Of a stretch of 34,875 bases of DNA, positions 16,268 through 27,419 are shown piece by piece. The stretch is from Candidatus Poribacteria bacterium. Its GTDB lineage: Bacteria > Poribacteria > WGA-4E > B28-G17. Made by a program: the position numbers and the translations under genes. How positions within the stretch are numbered: position 1 is the stretch's first letter; each line of letters opens with the position of its first letter. Below the pieces are notes generated by a model that was given only the letters and a program-made list of their open reading frames with translations, did not search any database and was not told where the DNA came from. Location: NCBI GenBank assembly GCA_021162805.1, contig JAGGXZ010000192.1:1-34875 (forward strand), read 5' to 3'.

Positions 16268-17980
16268 ATGTTCCGAGGTCTTGAACGCAGATATGATCTG
16301 ACGCCGAGCACAGCTTTATTCCTGCTGTTGCTGGTGATCTTCTTCGGGGTTTTTCTCATATATCCCCTCCTCTACATCTTCAAGGAGTCCTTCTGGATAA
16401 ACGGTCGATTCGATCTGACCTATTTCAAGCTGATCCTCACCGATGAGACGCAAAGGGAGTGTATTCTCAACAGCTTCAAGATAGGATTCGCCGCCACCAT
16501 CCTGACGACCCTTTTGAGCATGCCTCTGGCATACGTGCTGGTGCGTTACGATTTCGTCGGCAGGGGGCTCTTACAGGGTCTTGTCCTGGTTCCCATGATC
16601 ATGCCTCCTTTTGTGGGCGCTATTGGGATGAAACAACTATTCGCCAGATACGGCAGCGTCAACCAGATCCTGATAAACCTGGGTCTTATGAACCCAAAAG
16701 CTCCCGTGGACTGGTTCGCGGGAGGGTTCTGGGGCGTCGTGATCCTCGAGACCCTGCATCTGTATCCGATCATGTATCTCAACATCGCAGCGGCACTGGC
16801 CAACGTCGACCCCTCCTTGGAGGAGGCGGCTGAAAACCTGGGTGCAACAAGACTCAAGTTGTTCAGGACGATCACCTTTCCTCTGATGCTCCCCGGATAT
16901 TTCGCCGGCGCGATAATCGTCTTCATATGGGCCTTCACCGATCTGGGAACCCCGCTGATGTTCGACTACAGAAAGACGATCCCCGTTCAGATCTTCGATA
17001 GGGTCAAGGATATAAGCGTCAATCCGATGGGATACGCCCTTGTGGTGCTGGTCATATTTCTGACCATGGCCGCCTTTTACGTGTCGAAGCGATTTCTGGG
17101 GACTAGAAGATACGAGATGCTCTCCCGCGGACATGTCGCTGCCCGCGAGAGGAAGGTGGGTGTATCGGGGACGATACTGATCTATCTTTTCATCGTCGGC
17201 GTGATACTGGTAGCCTTGATGCCCCACATAAGCGTCTTCCTGACATCTCTGACCCCGAATGCCGGAGAATGGTTCATGACGGTTCTGCCCGAAAGCTACA
17301 CCATCAAGCACTACGTCAGCGTCTTCACCCACCAGAACACGATGACGAGCATCAAGAACAGCTTTAAATACAGCCTTTTGAGCACCGTAGCTGATGTAAT
17401 CCTGGGCGTCATCATCGCCTACATTCTAACGCGCAAGAGGATCCCCGGACGGGATATCCTGGATGCCACAGCTATGCTTCCGCTGGCCCTCCCCGGCATA
17501 GTCCTGGCCTTCGGATACGTCGGGAGCTTCGCCGGGACGCCGATAGACCCTCGGGGCAATCCAACCGTTCTGCTTGTGATAAGCTACGCCGTCAGGCGTC
17601 TGCCCTATATGATCCGCTCGGCTTACGCCGGATTCCAGCAGACCAGTGTCGCTCTCGAAGAGGCATCGCTGAATCTGGGCGCTTCGCCTCTGAGAACGCT
17701 GTATAAGATCACCTTGCCGCTCGTGATGGCAAATCTGGTGGCAGGTGGTATACTCGCCTTTTCATTCGCTATGCTGGAGGTGAGCGACAGCCTCATCCTG
17801 GCGATGCAGGCGAGGTATTATCCTATAACCAAAGCGATATACGATCTCGCCCAGAGGCTTGAGGACGGGCCATACATCGCAAGCGCGATGGGGATGTTGG
17901 GTATGATACTGCTGACCGTAAGTCTGGTTATGGCCGGCAGGTTCCTGGGCAGACGGATGGGAGAGCTGTTCAGAGCATGA
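16268..17980 (+). CDS. Fused two-domain ABC permease (FbpB/SfuB type)
   Basis: 570 residues with about 12 membrane segments in two homologous halves. Each half has its own EAA loop: EEAAENLGATRLKLFRTITFPL (about residues 185-206) and LEEASLNLGASPLRTLYKITLPL (about 465-487). This tandem-MetI layout is typical of ferric iron permeases working with AfuA/FutA-type binding proteins. The cognate ATPase (FbpC-like) is absent; the only ATPase downstream is FtsE, which belongs with FtsX. The stop overlaps the next start (ATGA), indicating coupling. Confidence 0.9.
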   Translation: MFRGLERRYDLTPSTALFLLLLVIFFGVFLIYPLLYIFKESFWINGRFDLTYFKLILTDETQRECILNSFKIGFAATILTTLLSMPLAYVLVRYDFVGRGLLQGLVLVPMIMPPFVGAIGMKQLFARYGSVNQILINLGLMNPKAPVDWFAGGFWGVVILETLHLYPIMYLNIAAALANVDPSLEEAAENLGATRLKLFRTITFPLMLPGYFAGAIIVFIWAFTDLGTPLMFDYRKTIPVQIFDRVKDISVNPMGYALVVLVIFLTMAAFYVSKRFLGTRRYEMLSRGHVAARERKVGVSGTILIYLFIVGVILVALMPHISVFLTSLTPNAGEWFMTVLPESYTIKHYVSVFTHQNTMTSIKNSFKYSLLSTVADVILGVIIAYILTRKRIPGRDILDATAMLPLALPGIVLAFGYVGSFAGTPIDPRGNPTVLLVISYAVRRLPYMIRSAYAGFQQTSVALEEASLNLGASPLRTLYKITLPLVMANLVAGGILAFSFAMLEVSDSLILAMQARYYPITKAIYDLAQRLEDGPYIASAMGMLGMILLTVSLVMAGRFLGRRMGELFRA

Positions 17981-18786
17981 TGAGGGAGAGAATAGCCATA
18001 ACGATCATCATAATCGGACTTGTGCTCATAGGATGCGGGGCCGTCTACGACCTCGCCGCCAGAGTCCATAACCACACCGGTAGCGTGGGAGGGTATCTCC
18101 CTCAACCGGAGACCTCACCTATTCCTCCGATGATATCGATTATAATCGATGATATGGGACGAAGCACGGAAGCGTTTGAGAGGCTTGTAAATCTGAAAGC
18201 GCCGATCACCCTCTCCTTCCTCCCAGGCTTGCCCTTCACCAAGGAGCAATCGGTCAAGGCTAAGGCGATGGGATTCGATGTGATGTTGCACCTGCCGATG
18301 GAACCCCTGGGATATCCACAGGTAAACCCCGGGAAACTGGCGGTGCTGTGTGAGATGAGCGATTCGCAGATCGAAAGGACGATCGAGACGGCCATAAAAT
18401 TAGTGCCTGCAGCGATAGGCGTTGACAATCACATGGGCTCTAAAGCGACGGAGGATGAGCGGGTCATGAGGTCAGTGTTAAGCGTTTTGAAAAGACATAA
18501 GCTTTTCTTCGTGGACTCGTTGACCACAAATCGCTCCATCGGATACAAACTCGCCAGACATCTGGGGGTGCCGACGGCGCGTAACGACCTGTTCATAGAT
18601 AACCTCAGAAACACCGATGCCGTAACCAAATATCTCGACAGATTGGCCGATATAGCGCGAAGAAGGGGATACGCGATCGGAATCGGTCATCCATACCCGG
18701 AAACGATATCAGCGCTTGAAAGGGATATACCGAAGCTGAGGAAAAACGGGATCGGATTTGTGGGGGTCTCAGAGTTGGTGAGATGA
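17977..18786 (+). CDS. Divergent polysaccharide deacetylase family protein (YibQ/DUF610)
   Basis: 269 residues. An N-terminal hydrophobic segment ends in VLIGC (residue about 16), a plausible lipobox; otherwise it would be a membrane anchor. The catalytic-like fold shows ISIIIDDMGRS, PITLSFLPGLPFTKE, GFDVMLHLPMEP, IGVDNHMGSKAT and GYAIGIGHPYPETI, the standard divergent polysaccharide deacetylase motifs with Asp/His residues. In other bacteria YibQ genes sit next to envelope and cell-division genes (envC), and here it directly precedes ftsEX with a 4-base overlap. That supports an envelope or peptidoglycan role. The reaction has not been shown. Confidence 0.88.
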   Translation: MMRERIAITIIIIGLVLIGCGAVYDLAARVHNHTGSVGGYLPQPETSPIPPMISIIIDDMGRSTEAFERLVNLKAPITLSFLPGLPFTKEQSVKAKAMGFDVMLHLPMEPLGYPQVNPGKLAVLCEMSDSQIERTIETAIKLVPAAIGVDNHMGSKATEDERVMRSVLSVLKRHKLFFVDSLTTNRSIGYKLARHLGVPTARNDLFIDNLRNTDAVTKYLDRLADIARRRGYAIGIGHPYPETISALERDIPKLRKNGIGFVGVSELVR

Positions 18787-19439
18787 TACAGTTCTATAAC
18801 GTCAATATGGAATACAAAAGGGGTATAAAGGTTTTATATGATGTTTCCTTTCACGTCGACAAAGGTGAGTTCGTCTTTCTGGTCGGACCGAGCGGGGCGG
18901 GCAAGACAACCGTGCTGAGGTTGATCTACAGAGATCTGATCCCCACATCGGGTGAGATCATAGTCGTCGGCAAGAACCTCTCGCGCATGAAAAACTCGCA
19001 GATACCGTATCTGAGGCGGAGGATCGGGATGGTCTTTCAGGATTTCAAGCTCCTTCCACATAGGAGCGTCTTCGATAACATCGCCCTGCCGATGAAGGTT
19101 GTAGGAGCCGGTAGGAGCGCCATCAGGAGAAACGTCAATCAGCTCCTGCATCTGACGGGCCTCACGCATCGTAGGGATGCCTATCCGGAGGAGATATCGG
19201 GCGGCGAACAGCAGCGTGTGGCGATCGCCCGCGCCATAGCCAACGATCCCCTCCTCCTCTTGGCCGATGAGCCGACGGGAAACCTGGACCCCAATCTGTC
19301 ACTTGAGATAATGCGGCTGTTCGAGGCTCTTAACTACAGAGGCACCACGGTCTTCATAGCCACCCATAACTACGCCTTGGTCAGAAGAATGGGTAAAAGG
19401 GTGATCAGGATAGAACGGGGGAGGGTGTTTGAGGAATGA
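18783..19439 (+). CDS. ftsE: Cell division ATP-binding protein FtsE
   Basis: 218 residues, usual FtsE length. Opening [22 protein letters not shown] is FtsE-like. Walker A is GPSGAGKTT (about 37-45), Q-loop [21 protein letters not shown], signature [13 protein letters not shown], Walker [13 protein letters not shown], and switch His in TVFIATHNY. It couples to FtsX to control septal peptidoglycan hydrolysis. Start and stop each overlap neighbours by four bases (ATGA), so it is translated with the deacetylase and ftsX. Confidence 0.95.
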   Translation: MIQFYNVNMEYKRGIKVLYDVSFHVDKGEFVFLVGPSGAGKTTVLRLIYRDLIPTSGEIIVVGKNLSRMKNSQIPYLRRRIGMVFQDFKLLPHRSVFDNIALPMKVVGAGRSAIRRNVNQLLHLTGLTHRRDAYPEEISGGEQQRVAIARAIANDPLLLLADEPTGNLDPNLSLEIMRLFEALNYRGTTVFIATHNYALVRRMGKRVIRIERGRVFEE

Positions 19440-20284
19440 GCTACATCATAGAGGAGACCTTCTCAAATCTGAAGAGCGGAGGGGTGGTGAATCTGATAAG
19501 CGGCATCACCATCGCATTAGCGACGATAATCCTGAGTCTCCTCATGCTGGCTTTGGAATATATCGGTGGGGAGATACGATCCTTCAAAGATAAACCCGCC
19601 CTCGTCGTCTTCCTCTCCGATGCCCTTGACGAATCCTCGACAGGCAGGTTGAAAAGCCAGGTGGAAAAATTGGAGGGCGTTAAATCGGTCGATTATGTCT
19701 CCAAAGAAAAGGCGCTCGAGAGATGCAGGAAGATCTTCGGCGATGAGTGGAAACTTATAATAGAGGGATTAGAAGATATAAATCCGCTCCCGACCTCCCT
19801 GGAGATCACCGTTAAGGATGATTGGCTCACGCCCGATAGATTGGCCAAGATGGCGGAAAAACTTAAAGGTCTTGAAGGGGTGGAGGACGTCAGACGTGAA
19901 ACTGAGGCTGGGATCTTAGTGAAACGTATGGAGGCGGCGCTTTGGGGAACGGGAGTGGTCCTGGGTATAGCTTCTGCGGCCATCGTCTTCTTCTCGGTGA
20001 TGCTGACGGCACATTTCAGGCGCGAGGAGATAAGGATAATGAGGCTCGTCGGAGCGACCAACTGGTTCATAAGAGGTCCCCTCATCCTACAGGGTGTGTT
20101 CCTGGGATTTTTCGGAGCGGTCGTCGGACAGCTCGCATTTTACGGTATCTTCAGGCTTTATGCCCCCCAGATCGGGATATCGAAATTCCTTCCTCCCGAT
20201 AGGATCATCCTCCTGATCCTCCTGGGGATCGGCTTCGGACTTCTGGGAGGAATCGCCCCGATAAGGAGATACGTGGAGGCATAG
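19436..20284 (+). CDS. ftsX: Cell division membrane protein FtsX
   Basis: 282 residues with the FtsX plan: a short cytoplasmic N-terminus, TM1 (about 20-42), a large periplasmic loop (about 45-160) containing VFLSDALDESSTGRLKSQVEKLEGVKSVDYVSKEKAL, then three more membrane helices (about 175-200, 220-250, 258-280). EEIRIMRLVGATNWFIRGPLILQG is the characteristic FtsX segment between TM2 and TM3. It transmits FtsE ATP hydrolysis to periplasmic hydrolase activators. It is the last gene of the operon that begins near 13080. No terminator is obvious before the next promoter. Confidence 0.94.
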   Translation: MSYIIEETFSNLKSGGVVNLISGITIALATIILSLLMLALEYIGGEIRSFKDKPALVVFLSDALDESSTGRLKSQVEKLEGVKSVDYVSKEKALERCRKIFGDEWKLIIEGLEDINPLPTSLEITVKDDWLTPDRLAKMAEKLKGLEGVEDVRRETEAGILVKRMEAALWGTGVVLGIASAAIVFFSVMLTAHFRREEIRIMRLVGATNWFIRGPLILQGVFLGFFGAVVGQLAFYGIFRLYAPQIGISKFLPPDRIILLILLGIGFGLLGGIAPIRRYVEA

Positions 20285-20297
20285 CTTAACGCTAATG

Positions 20298-20326
20298 TTG
20301 ATCTGAGATTGAAATTGTGGTATTCT
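20298..20326 (+). promoter_or_regulatory. Predicted promoter for the GH2 gene
   Basis: TTGATC (20298-20303), 17 bases, TATTCT (20321-20326): four of six in each box. It lies in the 112-base gap after ftsX. Confidence 0.4.
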
Positions 20327-20357
20327 ACACTCACGCTATTGGAGGTGCTACTTTAAG

Positions 20358-20393
20358 ATGGTGGAGATAGCTGGAATTGAAAGGAGGACTTAA
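20358..20393 (+). CDS. Possible 11-codon leader ORF before the GH2 gene
   Basis: ATG at 20358 encodes MVEIAGIERRT and stops at TAA 20391-20393, three bases before the glycosidase ATG. It has its own GGAGGTG ten bases upstream, and the ribosome site of the large gene (AAAGGAGG) lies inside its last codons. This would allow translational coupling, but so short an ORF can be chance. Confidence 0.3.
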   Translation: MVEIAGIERRT

Positions 20394-23489
<3,096 letters not shown>

Positions 23490-23583
23490 CATTTACGGGA
23501 AAGGCTGAGGTTCATCCCGATTAGTATCCGTGGCGTTTCTCCGCTCGGGGAGCTCTGGCGTCCATGTGCGTATCTCCTACCCC

Positions 23584-23612
23584 TTGGCTTATCCCCGCGA
23601 AATGGTTATAAT
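23584..23612 (+). promoter_or_regulatory. Predicted promoter for pncB
   Basis: TTGGCT (23584-23589), exactly 17 bases, perfect TATAAT (23607-23612). Start of transcription would be near 23619, about 30 bases before the ATG. The rest of the 158-base gap after the GH2 gene shows no clear terminator. Confidence 0.55.
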
Positions 23613-23647
23613 TTTTTCTAGAACAGACAGCGCGCGAGGCGAGAGAT

Positions 23648-25030
23648 ATGAGCCTTAAATCGCTTTTCCTAACGGACGAGAACATGGCGCTGGCCGTTGA
23701 CCTGTATGAGCTCACCATGGCGGCCGCGTATTTTGATAACGGCATAACTCATAGATCTACGTTTGACCTCTTCATAAGGAAACTGCCGCCGAACAGGGGA
23801 TATCTGATAGCCGCCGGCCTGGAACAGGCCGTTCATTATCTTGTCAACCTCAGGTTTTCGCCCGAACACATACGATTTCTGCGCGAGCACCCGATCTTCC
23901 GCAATGTCAGCGACGAGTTCTTCAATTATCTGCGTGAGTTCCGGTTCACAGGAGATCTGAGGGCGATTCCCGAAGGGGAATTGGTCTTTCCCAGCGAGCC
24001 GATCCTCAGTGTCACAGCGCCGATCATCGAGGCGCAGATCGTAGAGACATACCTTCTATCGGTCATAAACTACCAGACAATGGTGGCGACAAAGGCATCG
24101 CGGGTGGTTCTGGCCGCCCGCGGGAGGAGCGTTGTGGATTTCGGAAGCAGAAGGGCTCATGGACCTCAGGCAGGGATCTTGGCAGCCAGAGCCTCATATA
24201 TCGGGGGATGTTATGGTACCTCCAACGTGCTGGCGGGTTATGAGCTTGGGATACCCATCGTCGGGACGGTCGCCCATTCCTGGAACATGACCTTCGATAG
24301 CGAGATGGAATCCTTTATAAGTTATTATAAGGTTTTTCCCCATAACACCACCTTGCTCATAGACACTTACGACACGATCGAGGGTGCCAGAAAGGCGGTC
24401 AGAATAGGCCCCGATCTGAAGGGAGTCAGGATAGACAGCGGCGATCTGCTGAGGCTAAGCCGTGAGGTAAGGGAGATTCTGGATTCAAACGGCATGGGAC
24501 ACGTCAAAATCGTTGCCAGCGGCGATCTGAACGAATATAAGATAGATGAGCTTCTCCGTAACGGCGCGCCCATAGACTTGTTCGGCGTCGGAACGGAGAT
24601 GGTTACCTCACGCGATGAGCCCACTCTCAGCGCCGTTTATAAGCTTGTCGAGCAGGATCGAGGGGGAAGGAGCATACCTAAGATGAAACTCAGCGATGAA
24701 AAGATCACATACCCTGGCAGAAAGCAGGTCTACAGACAGAGGGATGAACGGGGAAAGTTCAAACGAGACATCATATGCCGCGTCGACGAGGAGTTGGAGG
24801 GCGAAAGGCTGCTGGTGGACGTGATGAGGAATGGAGAACTGTGCTATGATCTTCCACCCATCGACCGAATAAAGGAGAAGGCTATGAGGAACCTGTCCGA
24901 CCTTCCTGAGGAATACAAGCGTCTGATCGATCCGGAGGAATATCCGGTTCTGAGAAGCAAACAACTGGAGGAATTCAAAAGGGAAACTGAGGAGAGAATT
25001 CTCAGGATGGAGATCGCCGAACATGAATAA
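23648..25030 (+). CDS. pncB: Nicotinate phosphoribosyltransferase
   Basis: 460 residues. The opening LALAVDLYELTMAAAYFDNGI variant (ALAVDLYELTMAAAYFDN) is diagnostic for NAPRTase. Further motifs are FDLFIRKLPPNRGYLIAAGLEQ, the active-site stretch VDFGSRRAHGPQAGILAARASYIGG, GTVAHSWNM, IDTYDTIEGARKA, GVRIDSGDL and KIVASGDLNEYKI with FGVGTEMVTS. The enzyme joins nicotinate and PRPP to give nicotinate mononucleotide in NAD salvage, in the cytoplasm. A weak GAGGCGAGAG serves as ribosome site. It overlaps the next gene by eight bases. Confidence 0.95.
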   Translation: MSLKSLFLTDENMALAVDLYELTMAAAYFDNGITHRSTFDLFIRKLPPNRGYLIAAGLEQAVHYLVNLRFSPEHIRFLREHPIFRNVSDEFFNYLREFRFTGDLRAIPEGELVFPSEPILSVTAPIIEAQIVETYLLSVINYQTMVATKASRVVLAARGRSVVDFGSRRAHGPQAGILAARASYIGGCYGTSNVLAGYELGIPIVGTVAHSWNMTFDSEMESFISYYKVFPHNTTLLIDTYDTIEGARKAVRIGPDLKGVRIDSGDLLRLSREVREILDSNGMGHVKIVASGDLNEYKIDELLRNGAPIDLFGVGTEMVTSRDEPTLSAVYKLVEQDRGGRSIPKMKLSDEKITYPGRKQVYRQRDERGKFKRDIICRVDEELEGERLLVDVMRNGELCYDLPPIDRIKEKAMRNLSDLPEEYKRLIDPEEYPVLRSKQLEEFKRETEERILRMEIAEHE

Positions 25031-25997
25031 GGCCAAAATCCAGGTGGAGCATCTGATAGCCGAGGCGGGATCGAAGGTAGAGGGGTTTCTGCGGGTGGGC
25101 GAGATGCAGGACGGAACGCCGATCAGAGTTCCACTCGCCATCATAAACGGCTGGTATCCGGGTAAAACCCTCTACATTCAAGCTGCCAGCGATGGTAACG
25201 AGCTGAACGGCATAGCTGTGGTGCAATATCTGCTTCAGAGGATCGATTCCTCCTCACTACATGGAGCCATTATCGCCGTGCCTATCGCTAACCCCATGGC
25301 GTTTCATCACCGTCAGTCACGCAGCCCGGTGGACGGGATGAAGATGAACAGATGTTTCCCCGGCAAACCCAACGGCACCTACAGCGAACGGATCGCCTAT
25401 AGGTTATACCACTCGGCCGTTAAAAAGGCCGACCTGTGTATAGATCTCCACCAAGGCGGCGTAGGAAGGATGATAGATGAAGTGAGGGTGAGGGTGGGAG
25501 AGGGAAACAGATGTTATAAGGAATCAATGGAGCTTGCCAGGATCTTCGGACTAGGTTATATCCTCGACAAAAAAGGCCCGGACGGTCAGTTGGCTCGTGT
25601 AGCCCCTGAAGATGGAATCCCAACGGTAGATCCCGAGCTCGGTGGGACACATGGATGGGATATCGAGAGCATCAGACGGGGCATACGCGGGGTGATCAAC
25701 GTGCTCAGGTATTACGATTTTCTGCCCGGCCAGCCCGAGATACCGTCCGGACAGATCGTGGTGCACAACTTTAAGGAAATCATAGCTAACAGAGGCGGTT
25801 TCCTCCGAATGCGAGCGAAGCTGGGCGATAATCTGAACGAGGGAGATCTGATAGCCGATATCCTCGATCCCTTTGGGAACGTGGTGGAGAGGATAAAATC
25901 CCCATGTCATGGGGTTTTGTGGTCACATAAGCCCTATCCCATGACCTCAAGCGGGGAGATTGTAGCTACGCTTGGGGTAGAAGTGGGCTACATCTAG
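25023..25997 (+). CDS. Succinylglutamate desuccinylase/aspartoacylase family protein
   Basis: 324 residues of the AstE/AspA zinc hydrolase fold. The segment normally reading HG(D/N)E..G is here SD57GNE60LNG, so the first zinc-binding His is replaced by Asp while the Glu is kept. The third ligand H143 is present in CIDLHQGG. Other family features are AVPIANPMAFHHRQSRSPVDGMKMNRCFPG and a C-terminal beta-barrel-like domain (GGFLRMRAKLGDNLNEGDLIADILDPFGNVVERIKSP). Asp can bind zinc, so activity is possible but not certain. It overlaps pncB by eight bases, suggesting a shared transcript. The amide substrate is unknown. It ends tail-to-tail with the M20 gene. Confidence 0.82.
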   Translation: MNKAKIQVEHLIAEAGSKVEGFLRVGEMQDGTPIRVPLAIINGWYPGKTLYIQAASDGNELNGIAVVQYLLQRIDSSSLHGAIIAVPIANPMAFHHRQSRSPVDGMKMNRCFPGKPNGTYSERIAYRLYHSAVKKADLCIDLHQGGVGRMIDEVRVRVGEGNRCYKESMELARIFGLGYILDKKGPDGQLARVAPEDGIPTVDPELGGTHGWDIESIRRGIRGVINVLRYYDFLPGQPEIPSGQIVVHNFKEIIANRGGFLRMRAKLGDNLNEGDLIADILDPFGNVVERIKSPCHGVLWSHKPYPMTSSGEIVATLGVEVGYI

Positions 25998-27172
25998 AGG
26001 CTTAACCCTCTGATCGCCAGCGAGGCCATCATCAACATTCCCACCTTCATCGCCTCCTCCGGCACGTCGAAGGTCGGGGAGTGTATCTGGCTCACGAATC
26101 CTCTCTCCTCGTCCCTAACCCCTATCCTGAAGAAGACTCCAGGCGCATATTCCAGGTAGAAGGCGAAATCCTCCCCTCCCATGCTTGGCTCGACCTCAAA
26201 GACCTTATCCTCTCCTAGTATCTCCGCTCCGACCGATCGAACTAGATCTGCGAGTTGTGGATCGTTATACACGACGGGCGAGCCCATCTCATAGGAGAGA
26301 TCACACTTAACTCCCATAGAGAGCTCAATGCCGTTTAAGATGGATCTCATCCTCTCGATGATCAGAGTCCGCACCTCCGGATCGAGCGATCTGACCGTTC
26401 CCTCCATCCTGACCTCGCTCGGTATGATGTTACACGCCGTTCCGCCCTCTATTTTCCCGACCGTCACGACGGCCGGATCGATGGGTGAGACGGATCGGCT
26501 GACGATGGTCTGGAGCTGCGTTATGAGATATGCGGAGGCGGCGATCGGATCTCTGGTCTGATGTGGTTGGGCACCGTGACCGCCGATCCCTTTGATCTTT
26601 ATCCTGAACCAATCCATGTTCGCCATCGACGGCCCCGATCGCACCCCTATCTCTCCGACGTTCAGATGCGGCCATACATGCAATCCGAATATCCGATCGA
26701 CATGGGGTTCCTCCATGACGCCTTCCTCGATCATCGCCTTTGCGCCTGTACCGACCTCCTCGGCGGGCTGGAAGATCAACTTAACCGTTCCGGAAATCTG
26801 AGGGTGGATCGAGCTGAGTATCATACCGACTCCGACCAAGATCGCCGTATGAACATCATGTCCGCAGGCGTGCATGACCCCATCGATTCTGGATCGATAC
26901 GGCACGTCGTTCTCCTCCTGAATCGGCAGAGCGTCCATATCGGCCCTTAAAGCCACGCAGGGTTTCTCATATCTCCCCCTTATCAGCCCCACCACGCCGT
27001 TTCCGCCGATATATCGCCTGATTTCAACCCCGGCTCCCTCCAGGACGGATGCGACCAAGCTGGCCGTTTTAACGGTCTCATCCTTCAGCTCGGGGAACAT
27101 ATGTATCTGACGCCGTATTTGGACGACATCGGAGAATATCTCATCGATCAGACCCTGGATCTTCCCCAACAT
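25994..27172 (-). CDS. M20D family amidohydrolase/peptidase
   Basis: 392 residues. The pattern is that of the N-acyl amino acid / IAA-amino acid amidohydrolase group (HipO-like): RRQIHMFPELKDET, ALRADMDALPIQEEN, the zinc motif HACGHDVHTAI, LIFQPAEEVGTGA with catalytic Glu, FGLHVWP, the dimerisation-domain hallmark IKGIGGHGAQPHQTRDPI, and MGGEDFAFYLEYAPGVFFRIG near the end. All expected metal ligands are present. ATG at 27172 has GGAGGTGTGAT directly upstream. It probably releases amino acids from N-acyl conjugates in the cytoplasm. The convergent stops overlap by four bases with the aspartoacylase-like gene. Confidence 0.92.
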   Translation of the reverse strand: MLGKIQGLIDEIFSDVVQIRRQIHMFPELKDETVKTASLVASVLEGAGVEIRRYIGGNGVVGLIRGRYEKPCVALRADMDALPIQEENDVPYRSRIDGVMHACGHDVHTAILVGVGMILSSIHPQISGTVKLIFQPAEEVGTGAKAMIEEGVMEEPHVDRIFGLHVWPHLNVGEIGVRSGPSMANMDWFRIKIKGIGGHGAQPHQTRDPIAASAYLITQLQTIVSRSVSPIDPAVVTVGKIEGGTACNIIPSEVRMEGTVRSLDPEVRTLIIERMRSILNGIELSMGVKCDLSYEMGSPVVYNDPQLADLVRSVGAEILGEDKVFEVEPSMGGEDFAFYLEYAPGVFFRIGVRDEERGFVSQIHSPTFDVPEEAMKVGMLMMASLAIRGLSL

Positions 27173-27197
27173 ATCACACCTCCGTCGTTTTTAGGTA

Positions 27198-27226
27198 ATT
27201 GTAAGAACATTGGGCTTTGAAGTCAA
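27198..27226 (-). promoter_or_regulatory. Predicted promoter for the M20 amidohydrolase
   Basis: Minus strand TTGACT (27226-27221), 17 bases, TACAAT (27203-27198): five of six in both boxes, about 20 bases before the ribosome site. Strong by eye. Confidence 0.65.
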
Positions 27227-27252
27227 AGGAATAGGGGTGATAAAACGGGGGC

Positions 27253-27282
27253 TAGACAATCAGGTGAGGATTCATGTAAAAT
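27253..27282 (+). promoter_or_regulatory. Predicted promoter for nrdJ-dcd
   Basis: TAGACA (27253-27258), 18 bases, TAAAAT (27277-27282): five of six in both boxes. Transcription from about 27289 gives a ~130-base leader that contains the inverted repeat at 27316-27375. A palindrome ATTATC-CTTGAT-GATAAT overlaps the end of the -10 box. Confidence 0.5.
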
Positions 27283-27315
27283 TATCCTTGATGATAATCC
27301 TACGGTAGTCCTTCG

Positions 27316-27375
27316 TTCGTTATTGCGTTGAGCGTTCGTTGTGTTGAAGGATGGAGACGGCAACGCAATAACGAA
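27316..27375. repeat. Inverted short-unit repeat in the nrdJ leader
   Basis: TTCGTTATTGCGTTG (27316-27330) and its exact complement CAACGCAATAACGAA (27361-27375) form a 15-bp stem with a 30-base loop. The left arm and loop read as loose 7-nt units (GCGTTGA GCGTTCG TTGTGTT), like the repeat cores at 32132-32180, 32317-32384 and 34788-34862. It lies in the predicted leader, 45 bases before the nrdJ ATG. Confidence 0.7.
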
Positions 27376-27419
27376 ATAAACGATAACTTGATCAAACTTC
27401 AGTCGCGGGGAGAGGGATT

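Noticed and set aside
18783-19439. The ATPase could serve the upstream fused permease.
   Set aside because: Its sequence is FtsE-specific, and it overlaps ftsX by four bases; FbpC-type features are not seen.
20326-20336. TACACTCAC near the GH2 promoter resembles the inner part of the element ends (TGAGTGTAG).
   Set aside because: Only nine bases match and the outer CGCTC...TATT part is absent; a 9-mer match is not surprising in 35 kb on two strands.
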